A DNA stretch of 64,000 nt from Congeria kusceri (lineage: Eukaryota; Mollusca; Bivalvia; Myida; Dreissenidae): assembly GCA_027627225.1 (NCBI GenBank), contig JAPFQT010000035.1, positions 1,031,501 through 1,095,500 of the forward strand. Reading direction: 5' to 3'. The notes beneath the pieces are model-generated. The model did no database searches. It worked only from the letters and a program-made list of their open reading frames with translations, and was not told where the DNA came from. Positions within the stretch are counted from its first letter, which is position 1. The number at the start of each line of letters is the position of its first letter. Below, piece by piece: positions 11,801 through 23,489 of the stretch. Made by a program: the position numbers and the translations under genes.

Positions 11801-12644
11801 AAAAAACCAACAAGCTCACTCCTATATACCCCCCTCTAAACTTTGTTTGTGGGGGTATAATAGTTGTTTTTCAAGTAAATAAAAGCATAAGTGTCAAATT
11901 TTTAATAGGTTCTATACAATTATTTAAGAAAATCATGTATTGTTGACAATTTTCTTTCGTTTTTACGATTGGACCATCTGGAGTTCAGTCCATTTAATAT
12001 ACAGGTAAGCAATATAAAATGTAAATGCTTTCAGCTGGTATTTTGTGATTAAATTGCTCAAAATAAATTGTCTGGTATGTAACAATACAATGTCAATCAA
12101 TCAGCCAGAATATAGGCTCCAGAGAGTAAAATTCTTCCGGTACACATGCGCATAAGAAAAGCCTTTCAGAGCAAGATTACCTAGTTTCAGGAGAGGCCTA
12201 TATTGTTCGTGCACAAGTCAATGTATGTATTGATATGAATTTAGAACATGTGAACTAATCAAACAACTTTGGACTGTATCTGTCTGCATCACCATTTCTA
12301 TGATAAACACAGACAATTTTTAAATCACTTAGATATTGTGATATAGAAAGATAATTGTCCTAATAAGGTGGCACATATATATAAAGTAGCATGTGACTGT
12401 CATTTAAAGGGACCATTTTCATTTCATACCTGCCTTTTTAATTCTGTATTATTGTAATGATATATAAAACTTTAAATGTCCTGATATGCATTTCACTTAT
12501 AATTGCTTACTAATATTTATTAACAACCGATGTGGATACAAAAGCATTGTCTCCATATTCTGCCTTTAATATTCTTGCAAAATTTTTAAGTGCTGAGGTT
12601 TTAAGTGGAATTATTAATGATGTGGCCTCGATGTGCTATGCATT
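11801..12644. other. Non-coding stretch
   Basis: AT-rich, no exon or element border supported. Confidence 0.4.
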
Positions 12645-12774
12645 TTAAAGGGACTTATTCACATTGTTTGGCATTTTTGAAAAATGACATTTAATGTCAT
12701 AACTGCAAAACCTAAAGCAGATGGACTAACCCAAAACAAATATAAAAAATAAATAATAATTAAAAGATTTGCCT

Positions 12775-12841
12775 ACGTCGGGACTCGAACCTACGACTGC
12801 TGCGATAAAAAATCGGACTAACCACTCAGCTATTCTGACTA
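12775..12841 (-). other. tRNA-like segment (Pol III A and B box)
   Basis: The minus strand reads TAGCTGAGTGGTTAG (A-box-like) and GGTTCGAGTCC, a perfect B box, about 45 bases apart. Acceptor-stem pairing is absent, so it is a tRNA-derived SINE-type core, not a working tRNA gene. The same core with B box GGTTCAAGTCC lies at 49165-49230. Confidence 0.65.
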
Positions 12842-12918
12842 ATAGTCATGGTAGTGAATTTTTAAGCGTTATGGAACACGTTAGAATTTTATCCATTTCA
12901 TCTTATGATTTTTCATAA

Positions 12919-14286
12919 ACAAGAGGGCCCTGGGTGACTCACCTGAGTTTTATTTGTCGAACAATTTTCCATGTGATTAGATTTTTATACGGATATGGAT
13001 ATACTGATACGGACTGATGGATATGCGGCCTTAATCATGGTTTGAAAAACTTAGGTGACAACAGACATTCAAAATTTTGGAGTACAAATTAAAATTGATG
13101 CCTTTTCTTCAATTTGACCTAGTGACTAGTTTTTGACCCAACATGACCCAGATTCGAACTCGCCTGAGATACCATTAAGACAAATGTTCTGACCAAGTTT
13201 CATGAAGATAAGGCAAAAAATGTGACTTCTAGAGTGTTAACACGCTTTTTCTTCAATTTGACCTAGCGACCTAGTTTTTGACCCCACATGAACCAGATTC
13301 AAACTCGGCCGTAATATCATTGGGACAAATGTTCTGACCAAGTTTAATGAAGATTGGGCAAAAAATGTGACTTTGAGAGTGTTAACAAGCTTTTTATTCA
13401 ATTTGACTTAGTGACCTAGTTTTTGACCCCACATGACCCAGATTCGTACTTGTCCGAGATATCATTAAAACAAATGTTCTGACCAAGTTTCATGAAAATT
13501 GGGCAAAAAATGTGACTTGTACAGTGTTCACACGCTTTTCCTAAAGCCATATAAGGAAAACTGCTCCGCCCCCTGGCAGCCATGCTTTTCACCGCACCGG
13601 AACCATTTTTGAACTCGGCAGAGATATCATCATAACAAAGGTTCTCAGCAAGTTTCATGTTGATTGATCAAAAAATGTGACTTCCAGAGTGTTCACAGGC
13701 TTTTCCTATAACCATATACGGAAAACTGACCCCTACCCCCCCCACACACACCTCTGACGGCCATGTTTTTCAAAGGACTGGAACCATTTTCAAACCCGGC
13801 CGAGATATCATAAGAACAAATGTTCTGAGCAAGTGTCATGTTGATAAGGCACAAAATGTGGCTTCTAGAGTGTTCACAAGCTTTTTCAATAGCCATATAA
13901 GAAAAACTGCCCTGCCCCCATGCGGCCATGTTTTCCACGGATCAAAACCATTTTCAAACTCGGCCAAGATATCATTAGAACCAATGTTCTGAGCAAGTTT
14001 CATGTTGATTGGGCAAAACATGTGACTTCTAGAGTGTTTACAAGCTTTTTCTTCAATTTGACCTAGTGACCTAGTTTTTGACCCCACATGACCCAGTTTC
14101 AAACTCGGCCGACATATCATTAGGACAAATGTTCTGACCAAATTTCATGAAGATTGGGCAACAAATGTAGACTTTAGAGTGTTCACAAGGTAAATGTTGA
14201 CGACGAACGATTCACAATTCACGACGCACAACGCACAAAAAGTGATCACAAAACCTCAAGCACGTTGTGCTCAGGTGAGCTAGAAA
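12919..14286. mobile_element. Non-autonomous element with CTCAGGTGAGCT end and ~143-bp subrepeats
   Basis: The left border reads 'agggccctgggtgactcacc' and the right border 'tgtgctcaggtgagctag', giving an inverted pair around GACTCACCTGAG / CTCAGGTGAGCT. Inside, 'gacctagtttttgacccca' recurs (about 13124, 13267, 13414, 14069) together with 'gttctgaccaagtttcatg'. It interrupts the element at 12645-14430; comparison with the unbroken copy at 49 kb gives its boundaries to within a few bases. No transposase or replicase is encoded, and the minus-strand open frames here are repeat artefacts. Confidence 0.75.
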
Positions 14287-14430
14287 CTCTATATTCCAAA
14301 TATATTTCTTTGTCACTAGTGTTATTTTGCTTGTTTATATATAATGTATTTTTTCTATTTCTTCTTTTTGGTCTCTATGACACAATTTTTGCAATTTTTA
14401 TCAATTTGCCAATCTGTGAACATGTCCCTA

Positions 14431-14923
14431 GACACAAATTAACCTTTCATTTGAAATGTATGAATGAAAGGAGACATAGGAATATAACATTTAATGGCCC
14501 TTTATCGTTACCGTTGACATACATGGGTCATTTCATGCAGATAAATCGAAAATCACAGTACAATGTCCGTTTTATTTAGTATATGACAGAGGACTAGTTT
14601 AAAATCCGTATCATTACTAACTAACTTTAAGATAAATATTTTAAGTCATTAATCTGACTTCCTACATTTTCAAGGTCATTCTGGACGACGATCCTAGACG
14701 TCCTGTGATTGTTACATTGAACCTTTACTCTTACTGTCAGGTGATTTTATACATAAGATTGTTCATGTGATGCCCTGATAGAGTGAATGATAACCTACTT
14801 TTTATCTTCGTATACGCTGATTGAAATAGTATCATCCCACTCTGGGTTTTTAATTTGTTTTAAGTAAAAGAAACAGGGATGTCGAAATCAATTGTCCGTA
14901 TTGCCCAGCTTGTCCCAGAGCCG
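14431..14923. other. Non-coding stretch
   Basis: No supported feature. Confidence 0.4.
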
Positions 14924-15341
14924 GTACGGACAAGTGAAATCTTGCCAGAATTACATACAATTACTGGTACTGTACATTACAAACAAGCAGCAAAAATCAT
15001 TTGTCAAAAGCAAACTAGTAAGGCAATACAAGATTTCTCCACCCTTGAGAAAGAATGACAATAAACTTGTAGATATTAAATATTTAGGTTTTCATATTTC
15101 AACAAACCTTGGGTGCTATTTGGCTGCAGTTGGCAGTCATCAAAGCACTCATCACAGGGCGTTCCTTCAGAGTTCCAGTCACGCGTACAGGTGCCACCTG
15201 AGGTGTAGCCTTCAGCACGCTGCAATAACAGAGAAACATTGTATGCATCAAATACAAAATAACCAACTTCACAGTTCATTAAACTGCAATAAAAGTAGAA
15301 TTCATACAATTTCAATACACTGAGCACTTCCTGATTAGGTA
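14924..15341. repeat. Dispersed duplication, copy 2 (partner 1-408)
   Basis: Same order of blocks as 1-408: 'acggacaagtgaaatcttgc', 'aacaagcagcaaaa', 'atatttaggtt', 'ggcagtcatcaaagcac', 'agagaaacatt', 'agcacttcctg'. It holds the second cysteine-rich exon on the minus strand. It ends two bases before a separate TIR element. Confidence 0.75.
15108..15219 (-). CDS. Cysteine-rich exon, copy 2 (partial gene, unrecognised)
   Basis: The minus strand shows acceptor 'tgttattgcag', then an open frame RAEGYTSGGTCTRDWNSEG, TPCDECFDDCQLQPN, and a donor 'caag|GTTTGT'. Entry phase is 0 and exit phase 1. It lacks two of the cysteines seen in copy 1 (CTR for CTC, NS for NC), so it has four. The acceptor context is better preserved than in copy 1, and 11 extra bases of exon are present. 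The protein core is conserved more than the flanks appear to be. Function unknown; an extracellular disulfide-rich module is an inference from cysteine spacing only. Confidence 0.45.
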
Positions 15342-15344
15342 TGA

Positions 15345-16146
15345 AGGCCTTTTTCTACTGCTCTCACGGGTCCAATAGTCTGACCCGTTCCCAATGCCAA
15401 ATATGCTTAATTTTCCGAATTCTGACCCAAAAATTCCCAATTGTAAAAAATCTATTTAAAAAATTTCGAAAATGAAAGTGTAAATACGATTTTTCAATAC
15501 TTTACAGCCGATTTTTTCACATTGGCTATAAATCTGGATATGCTCTTATTTTATCGTTGACATTGTTTACAAGGGGAGAACACTCTAACAGCTGTGTAAT
15601 AAAATGGGTAACACAAAAAAAAAGATTTGTTTGTCCTCTATCATGATGAAATTTCACATGAATTATGGGCAAATATTTTGTTATTTACACAAGTGGATGT
15701 GTCTGTTAAAGGAAGGATTTAAATATAAGGAGATAAAGATTTCTTTTCAAGTTATCACATATTATCACGTAATGTAGGTACTAAAAAATGTTTATTAACA
15801 CATCATTAAAACTAAAACATGTAGACAGTAGATCCTACAATTTTATTTTGGTGAAGTTGGTCAGATTTGGTGATGCTCTTTTAGAAAAATACACATACTT
15901 ATAGGAAATGAGACATGCATATTGATTACAAACTTGGTTGCATAGCTTGCTTAGGTATTTATGACAATTTCGAGTTAAATTCGAATTATTAGTGCTGTTA
16001 ATTTCTTATTTATTGATTTAATACTGTAAATTTCAACATTATACTTACGATTTAGCGATACGAATTTTTCCCAATTTTGAAAATTTTACGTTGTGAATGT
16101 CCCAATTGAACCAAGGTAAACTACCAAAAGGTCAGAAAAAAGGCCT
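15345..16146. mobile_element. MITE with AGGCCTTTTT ends (802 bp)
   Basis: The left end AGGCCTTTTTCTACTG and the right end (CAGAAAAAAGGCCT) are inverted repeats of about 12 bases. The subterminal phrases 'tctgacccgttcccaatgcc' and 'cccaattttgaaaattttac' also resemble each other in inverted form. No transposase frame. Superfamily not determined. Confidence 0.55.
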
Positions 16147-16349
16147 GCAACAACATGATTGACCATGCTGGTGGGTAACATTTTCTATGCATTTCAATGG
16201 TCATCTCTAACGATTCTCTAAAGCACCCTCACAACACTGTGTAACTGGCTAACTGGTTTCATAAAGATCTAAAAATAGCACACTGTATACACCTAGCTGG
16301 AATGTGGCCTGCTGTATTGATTTTTGAGTGTTAGAGGCTTATTGAAATT

Positions 16350-17392
16350 ATAGTGCTGTATAAATAATGTGACCCCTGGGGTATAGCCAGTTTTGACCCC
16401 AGGGGCATAATTTGAACAATCTTTGTAGAGGACCACTATACAATGTTAGATACCAAATATAAAACCTCTGGACCTTGCGGTTTCAGAAAAGAAGATTTTT
16501 AAATGCATATAAACCATGTGACCCCCGGTGTGTGGCCAATTTTGAACCCAGGGGCATCATTTGAATAATCTTTGTAGAGGACCATTACACAATGTTACCA
16601 ACTCAAAATGAAACCTCTAGGCCTTACAGTTTCAAAGGAGAAGATGTTGAGAAGTCATTCGGCTATTTAAGTCCGTACAAACCATGTGACACCTGGGATG
16701 TGGCTAGTGTTGATCCCAGGGTCATCATTTGAACATTCTTTGTAGAAGACCACTATACAATGTTACATACCAAATATGAAACCTCTAGGCCTTGCGGTTT
16801 CAGAGAAGATTTTTAAAGTCCTTTTTCTATTTAAGTCTATATAAACCATGTAACCCCTGGGGTGTGGCCACGTTTGACCCCAGGGGCATCATTTGAACAA
16901 TCTTTGTAATGGACCACCAGACAATGTTACATACCAAATTATGAAACCTCTAGGCCTTACGGTTTTAGAGGAGATTTGTAAAGTCATTTTGCTATATAAG
17001 TCTATATAAACCATGTGACCCCTGGAGTGTGGCCAGTTTTGACCCCAGGGGCATCATTTGAACAATCTTTGTAGAGGACCTCTAGAGGATGTCACATATC
17101 AAATATGAAAGCTCTGAGCCTTGCGGTTTCATAGAAGATTTTTAAAGTTTTAACTTTTTACATTTATTTTTAGCTCTGGTGACCTACATATTCAGCGGAC
17201 TGGAAAGATTTGAACAACTTTGAAAGAGGTTCACCCAAGGATCATTCCTGTGAAGTTTGGTGAAAATCTGCCAAGCGGTTGAGGAGATGTTGTTTGAATG
17301 AAAAGTTGACGACGCACGCACACACGCACGGACAACGGGCGATCACAAAAGCTCACCATGAGCACTTTGTGCTCAGGTTAGCTAAAAATGCA
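16350..17392. mobile_element. Element with five ~165-bp subrepeats and CTCAGGT-AGCT end
   Basis: 'gtgacccctggggt-tggcca'-type starts occur at about 16371, 16519, 16686, 16850 and 17016, each followed by 'ttgaccccaggggcatcatt', 'gaacaatctttgtagaggac' and 'aaacctctaggccttgcgg'. The tail 'gacgacgcacgcacacacgc' leads into 'gatcacaaaagctcac' and 'tttgtgctcaggttagct', the same type of terminus as 14286 although the interior is unrelated. Confidence 0.75.
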
Positions 17393-17393
17393 A

Positions 17394-17417
17394 AAATGTG
17401 TGAATAAGTCCCTTTAA
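17394..17417. mobile_element. Solo right terminus of the TTAAAGGGACTTATTCACA family
   Basis: TGTGAATAAGTCCCTTTAA is the exact reverse complement of the left terminus at 12645. No matching left half lies nearby, so it is a truncated copy. Its final TTAA is also the first four bases of the next element. Confidence 0.6.
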
Positions 17418-17642
17418 AGCCGCAGTCCATATTTCTAACAAACGTTAATGATGTTTACTCGACTGAAAACTGTTTCTTATTCACCAGCTATTGCAAACAG
17501 AAACTATACGATAAAAGTGACAAAAATGTTATTACTTTATCAATTTCAATGCGTTTTTTTGTATTTTGATTGGTACGATGTCCATAAGAAAGGATTTGTG
17601 CAAAATTTAATGTCTATTACATATTTCTGGACTTCTGCTGTA
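17414..17642. mobile_element. TTAA-bounded MITE, copy B
   Basis: It starts TTAAAGCCGCAGTCCA and ends 'tctggacttctgctgtaa'. Interior matches copies A and C ('actgtttcttatt', 'caatttcaatgcg', 'tatttctggact'). About 110 bases shorter than copy A, so internally deleted. Confidence 0.65.
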
Positions 17643-18130
17643 AGACTGGATAAAAATTGTAATCTCTATTGCCACTGCAAGGCATTATGTAGCCAAAAAA
17701 AAAATACAATGCAGGTCAAGTCCCTGTAACAATGAGTGCTCAGGTGAGCTAATAAACACATGAAGATTGCTCATTTGTTATTGAATGAGTGTCGTGCTCT
17801 TTGTTTTTTACAATTGGAACAATAAATTGTTAAGATGACAAAAAATATACTTTTTAACCTTACATTTTGATATTGTCTAGATGGTAATGTTTCTCAATTT
17901 TACATATCACGATAAAGCAGTGGTCGAGGTAAGCACCAGCCCATAAGCCGTGCACTGGTAATATTTGAACCGGGCTTGCTCTGATTCTCAGTTATATAGG
18001 CAGTCATGTCAAGTTTTCTTGCTGTGAAGTAATATACAAGAAGTGACCAGTGTCAACTGGATGATTGTAAGGAAGAAACAAAATTAATTTAGGTTAAGAT
18101 TGTGTAGTGACTGGCCTATAGGCCTATAGG
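17643..18130. other. Non-coding stretch
   Basis: A short 'gtgctcaggtgagctaata' at 17734-17752 is another isolated copy of the CTCAGGTGAGCT terminus. Nothing else is supported. Confidence 0.45.
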
Positions 18131-18135
18131 GCACG

Positions 18136-18260
18136 TCCAACAGCCTGGCTGTTGGACTAAAAATGACGGTGGGGCTAGCTCTTTCGCTACGGGGTTAGTG
18201 TCCGCCTCTCTCCCAGAGGATCCTGGATCAATCTTCCACAGTCGCTCAAGACTTTTTCAC
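18136..18260 (+). mobile_element. SINE-like copy (same family as 30895-30975, opposite strand)
   Basis: It begins with a hairpin 'ccaacagcctggctgttgg', followed by 'gctagctctttcgctacgg', 'tgtccgcctctctc' and 'ggatcctggatcaatc'. The reverse complement of the same order lies at 30895-30975. The layout resembles a tRNA-like head with degenerate boxes; the 3' end is not clear. Confidence 0.5.
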
Positions 18261-19791
18261 TGACTTTTTTAATGACTTTGTGGAGTTTGAGTTTAACCAG
18301 GATATTCATGCTTATTCAAATGATGAATATTCATGTACTATTTAGGTGGTGAATTGATAACTTGAATAAGGTATAACCACAAGGGAGGTAACTGCATATG
18401 ACGCTGTTTACTGCTTGGCAGAAAAGTTGTCACAGTTACTGGTCGTTTTGTAGGGTGTTTTTTTACAGCGATTCTAGAGACTTTTACATTGATTGAAGTA
18501 ATTCTTGCTAATCAATAATAAAAGTTACTACATTAAAGCTGTGGTGCACCAGCGTTTTTTTCCACAAAATTTGAATGCAAAACCTAGAAATTTCCAGAAT
18601 AAAAATTCATAACATTTTTTTTTCCATCAAAATGTTTTGCTCCATTCCAATTGTGGTATTATTTTAAATGGCAAACTATTTGTCTTTATGATGCAATTCG
18701 TTTCAAAACAATAAAAAGCTGTAATCTATCAATAATTCATAGATAACTAAATGAGGAAATAATTTTACATGTATATCCAAGATGGCGGCACCCATGTTGG
18801 TCTTGTTCATTACTGTAATAACTTATTATTTATGTGTATTCCCTGAGATAAACATAAGAAATTTTGTTTAATTGATGGACTGCTTGACAATTTGATAATG
18901 TCTATTGGAGATTAATAGAAAACAACATGTTCCATATTGATAAAAAAAAGCATCTAAAATTGTTGTTTATTGTCATGGGCTGACTAAAATGAAAAATCTA
19001 CATGCATGACTATGAAAATAGTATTAATACCCAAGAATAAGGCTTGCATTTTTAAACATACAATAATTACTCAATATAATATGTGTATAATATAAAACAC
19101 CTTCTTAGATTACAATAAGAAGACAATATAATGCATGTACATGCGTAAATTAAGCTTACAAATGAATGGCTTTCCATATTACTTCTATATCATTATTCAT
19201 AAATAGTTTATTACAAATAATAAATAATACAGGTATTAAAAATATTCTTTCTTTCTTAACAATATGTGCCTGCTTGATGAAAATTACTATAAATGTTTCA
19301 AAAACATACTGACACTCAGTGAAGGTGATCATCAAATTTATAATAGATTTATTGTTACATAAAGTTACAAATATTGACAAAATTATGTATTTTTTCAAAT
19401 AAGTCATTTATAACTTACGGTTTTTCTTTTATTACATGTATACAAACAAACACATCTAGAGGATTATACTTATTTTGTATATAGATATTTAAATAACTTA
19501 AAGGTTCTAGAATATGGTACTGCCAATATTTTTTATATATAGCAACTATGTAGTATTAAATACTGACTTTAATTTACTTAAATGTTGAATTTAAGATGTT
19601 GCAGAGTTACAACATCTATACAAAGATCTTTACGAAGGACAAAAAAGAAAACTAAACTAAAGAAATCTAACTTAAAAGTAAGGTTGCCGACAATTCAACA
19701 AACAAATCTACAATAAACACCATCCAAATAATCACATTCAAATAGATAAATATTTCAATTAATTGAGTTGTTATGCATTTATAATATAATT
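18261..19791. other. AT-rich non-coding stretch
   Basis: No exon or RNA gene supported. The minus-strand frame 19156-19407 is of low complexity (I, N, F, K rich) and has no splice context. Confidence 0.4.
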
Positions 19792-20053
19792 GAGGCGTGC
19801 CGTGGGAAAACCAGGCTTAATACATGTGCGTTAAGTGTCGTCCTGGATTAGCCAGAGCAGTCTGCACAGGCTAATCCCAGACAACACTTTACGCCTACAG
19901 TGGATTTACGTTAGGGAGAGACTATCATTGAAACAGAAAACACCATATAAGTGGAAGGTGTCGTCCCGGATAAGCCTGTGCAGACTTCACATTCTAATCC
20001 GGGACAACACTTAACGCACATGCATTAAGCCCGGTTTTCCCACGACATGCCTC
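19792..20053. mobile_element. 262-bp foldback element with aatt target duplication
   Basis: The ends GAGGCGTGCCGTGGGAAAAC and (GTTTTCCCACGACATGCCTC) are 20-base inverted repeats flanked by 'aatt' on both sides. Each half also contains its own hairpin: 'gtgtcgtcctggattagcc...ggctaatcccagacaacac' and 'gtgtcgtcccggataagcc...ctaatccgggacaacac'. Very similar units are, from memory, abundant in heterodont bivalve genomes. It encodes nothing. Confidence 0.8.
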
Positions 20054-20454
20054 AATTAATATTATTTGTGGTGCTGTTTAAATTAAAATAGCTTAAAGTT
20101 CAGCTTCAAATGTTAATATGTATTTTTAACATCATTATTTAACCATTCTTTGGACTTTTTATTATGGTTTTCTGAAGAAAAAAATCATGACAGTACAATT
20201 TAGTTTTAAGGTTCTTTGTTTTATACTTTAAATGTCCAAATATATATGCTCAAAATTTCACCTACCTATCATATGTAGAAAAAAATAGATGGTTATCGCT
20301 ACTGTATAGAATATAAACAGGGAAACTGACCGATATGTGCCATCTTCTAGTACAAATTAACAGTTATTAATATTGTTGTTTCTGTGTAAAAATATGTTTT
20401 TGATACTTAAAATAATTTGTTATATTGCCAGCCTTCACGAATAAGTTTTAAAAG
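20054..20454. other. Non-coding stretch
   Basis: No supported feature. Confidence 0.4.
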
Positions 20455-21750
20455 CAGTGGACTGTCGGTCCACCAAACTATCGAAATCAACTGGACCGTA
20501 CAACAATTTAGTGGACCACAATTTGTTTGTAGATTTTCATTCACTCTTACGTATATATACAGCATCAATGATTTTATTAAAAAAATAAAATGAAAGCAAT
20601 TATGGTTTTCAGACTTTTATTCTAACATGAATCATGTATTTATTACATTCACTCTCAGTGAAAATATGGCAAAATATTAATACAAGATCGCCAGTTAAAT
20701 CAAGTATACCAGGTGTATACCAGGCCTATTTGAGTTCAGTACTGGCCCAAATGGCCGAGCTGGTACCGGGGATGAAATTTACTTGAATGCGCAGATCAAA
20801 TGGAAACTGCTCCACTCGCTAGGATTGCAGAACATGGACTCCCTACTCCTCAAGAGTTGGGGTCCCAGTAATTGTTACCAAAGCCCCCCCTCCCCACCCA
20901 CTCCTTTAACTATCAATGCTTTGAGTCCAACAATTTTATTTTTTTTAATCCATTGCTGAGTAACAAAACATTTTTACTTTCACTGACTTAACTTTCGCTA
21001 ACTTGCGTGAAAACGTGGCAGCATAAGTTTTTGGGTGTAATCAGTGTATAGTTATACTTTTGTATAGCTCGTTCATTAGAAAACACTTGTAGTCATAGCA
21101 ATATTTTCTTTTAAAACAAATGAAGACGTACCTTGGACATTCGGCAAACACAATTTGTCAACATCCCATTTCGTATTTTAAGTAAACATTTTGCAAACAA
21201 TAATATACTGACTTATTTTAGTATGTAGTATTGTATTTATTATGTGGGTGTTACAAACACGCAGGTAACAACATGCACAAGAATGTGTTACAAATTTTTT
21301 CACCTTTACCAACAATGACGGGGTGATAAACATTCTATCAACCACACTCACCTACATATTGGACATTTAATGCATTCTCATTGGCTGACTAGGTGACTGT
21401 AGTAAATCTAGCTACTCCTGCTTACAGATTTTATCGATAATTGACACGCTGATGCAGAAGGAGTGTGTGTTTATTGCAGAGTAGGCATTCTTTGTTTTAG
21501 AAAAACAAGCGTACGCAAGCGCAAATGGTTGCGAATTTGACACTAAATTTTATGGCGCCTTTTCGTAAAAGTATGGATCCAAATAAGTTGATTTTAGCTT
21601 TACCAAAAATTATTGGCTGAACATTTTTAGGGATTTCTGGTATCAAAATTACCAAGGGAAATTTCTTAGCTGGACCGCCGGTCCAGTTTACTTGAAACTT
21701 TTGGTGGACCGAGCGAAAATTTGGTGGACTCAGTCGACGGTCCACCACTT
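20455..21750. mobile_element. Element with GGACNGNCGGTCC subterminal palindromes
   Basis: The left end AGTGGACTGTCGGTCCACCA and the right end (GTCGACGGTCCACCACTT) are imperfect inverted repeats. Further palindromes GGACCGCCGGTCC (about 21672) and 'aactggaccgt' (about 20488) lie subterminally, as transposase-binding arrays often do. The 83-codon minus-strand frame (21497-21748) begins inside the TIR and resembles no family I know. Confidence 0.5.
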
Positions 21751-22558
21751 AACGTCGAAGACAGTATTGCAGAAACTTACAAAATTCATTAAAGACCACC
21801 AGTTCTTGCAAGTATTGATAGTTGAACACTTGGAACAAGTTTTTGGACATGCTTTGTTCAATGCCCATTTTGTCGTCTTCAGGGTCATTTAAAAGAAAAG
21901 ATCATGAAAATTACACCTTTTAATCTATTCTGAAAAAATGAACTGCTTTGAACTTGTGAATGAATGTTCTGTTTGATGGATTACACTTTTTCAAAGAAAT
22001 CCTTTCCTAAAAAATAGTTGGTTATCCTAGCACAACAAGTTAGGCCCTGTGCCAGCCAATATGGAGCTACTTTTTATATGGGCAACATTGGGCTGGAGGG
22101 CCCAACCGCCGAAGGACCAAAACTGTAGTGGAAATTTCTCCCTATATGTCTATAGAGTAGCGACAGGATTTTCGTCACTACTTTTGAACTCGGTAAAAAT
22201 ATACTCATCATTAAAATTTTGCAACAAAATGTACATACCTGTGGAAAGACACTATTCCACATTAATGTCCAGTATAAATGTATGTTGTAATACATCCATT
22301 TTCATTGCATTTGCGATTTAAATGAACACTCTACCACAAACAACACAACACACGCTTTACCTCGCTGTGTACTGATCGATCGATCAGCCTTCGCTATATT
22401 GTTGCAGAATCATGTACTGCGGGAAATGGCAGGTGGCGTTTGGCAAAGAGAAGTCGCATTATCGAAATGTCCTCTTACCGATTCAGTAAGGGATTTTATG
22501 ACGAACTGTTTTTTTGTGTGTTCATTATTTGTATATATAAACAACCAACCAATAAAAT
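21751..22558. other. Non-coding stretch
   Basis: No exon or element border supported. 'gatcgatcgatcagc' at 22375 is a short palindromic run. Confidence 0.4.
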
Positions 22559-23215
<657 letters not shown>

Positions 23216-23216
23216 C

Positions 23217-23489
23217 TCACAGATGATGCATTCTGAGTTGGAACACGGACGATTCCTGGGTAGTTCGTTTCGGTCCATACCTGCCGTAATAAGGTGCTCC
23301 CAGACGGAGCCTTACAAACGTTTCACCATTTGCAATGCGCACAATGGATTCGTCCGTTACTCGTTTAATCAATGAGCGCGGGTAGCAGTACATGACCGCT
23401 AACGCTCTACCCTCTCGACCAGTCTCTTGCCAGTAGGCGAGAGGACTACTTGGGCAACCCCAGTGGATTACAAGTTTAATATTACAAGA
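23217..23489 (-). pseudogene. RecQ-like helicase C-terminal fragment
   Basis: On the minus strand an acceptor-like 'ccatatcaag' precedes a frame containing CNIKLVIHWGCPSSPLAYW followed by QETGREGR and then 'YPRSLIKRVTDESI'. This is the end of a superfamily-2 helicase conserved C-terminal domain: the VIHWG block and motif VI (Q-E-x-G-R-x-G-R), as in RecQ-type proteins. Upstream motifs I-V are absent from the window, and after about residue 90 of the frame (near 23316, where 'TTT|GTAAGG' could be a donor) similarity to helicases fades. It directly abuts a plus-strand exon of another gene type, so it is an isolated, probably transposon-borne piece. Confidence 0.6.

Larger units (their letters stand above)
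12645..14430 (-). mobile_element. TTAA-bounded TIR element with tRNA-like core, split by an insertion
   Basis: The left end TTAAAGGGACTTATTCAC is followed by 'atttgcctacgtcgggactc'. The right end reads 'caatttgccaatctgtgaac' then 'atgtccct'. The intact relative at 49032-49482 has both ends and shows that 12645-12918 plus 14287-14430 are one element. Matching right-half phrases include 'atatttcttt', 'atatataatgtattttt' and 'caatttgccaatctgtga'. A tRNA-like segment sits in the left half. Confidence 0.7.

Noticed and set aside
13416..14141. Overlapping minus-strand frames of 80-101 codons
   Set aside because: They repeat with the ~143-bp subrepeat of a non-coding element, have no splice or start context, and the repeated segments are not conserved at codon level.
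14892..15323. Plus-strand frame of 143 codons
   Set aside because: It lies across the dispersed duplication on the strand opposite the conserved cysteine-rich exon, and the corresponding frame is not preserved in the 1-408 copy.
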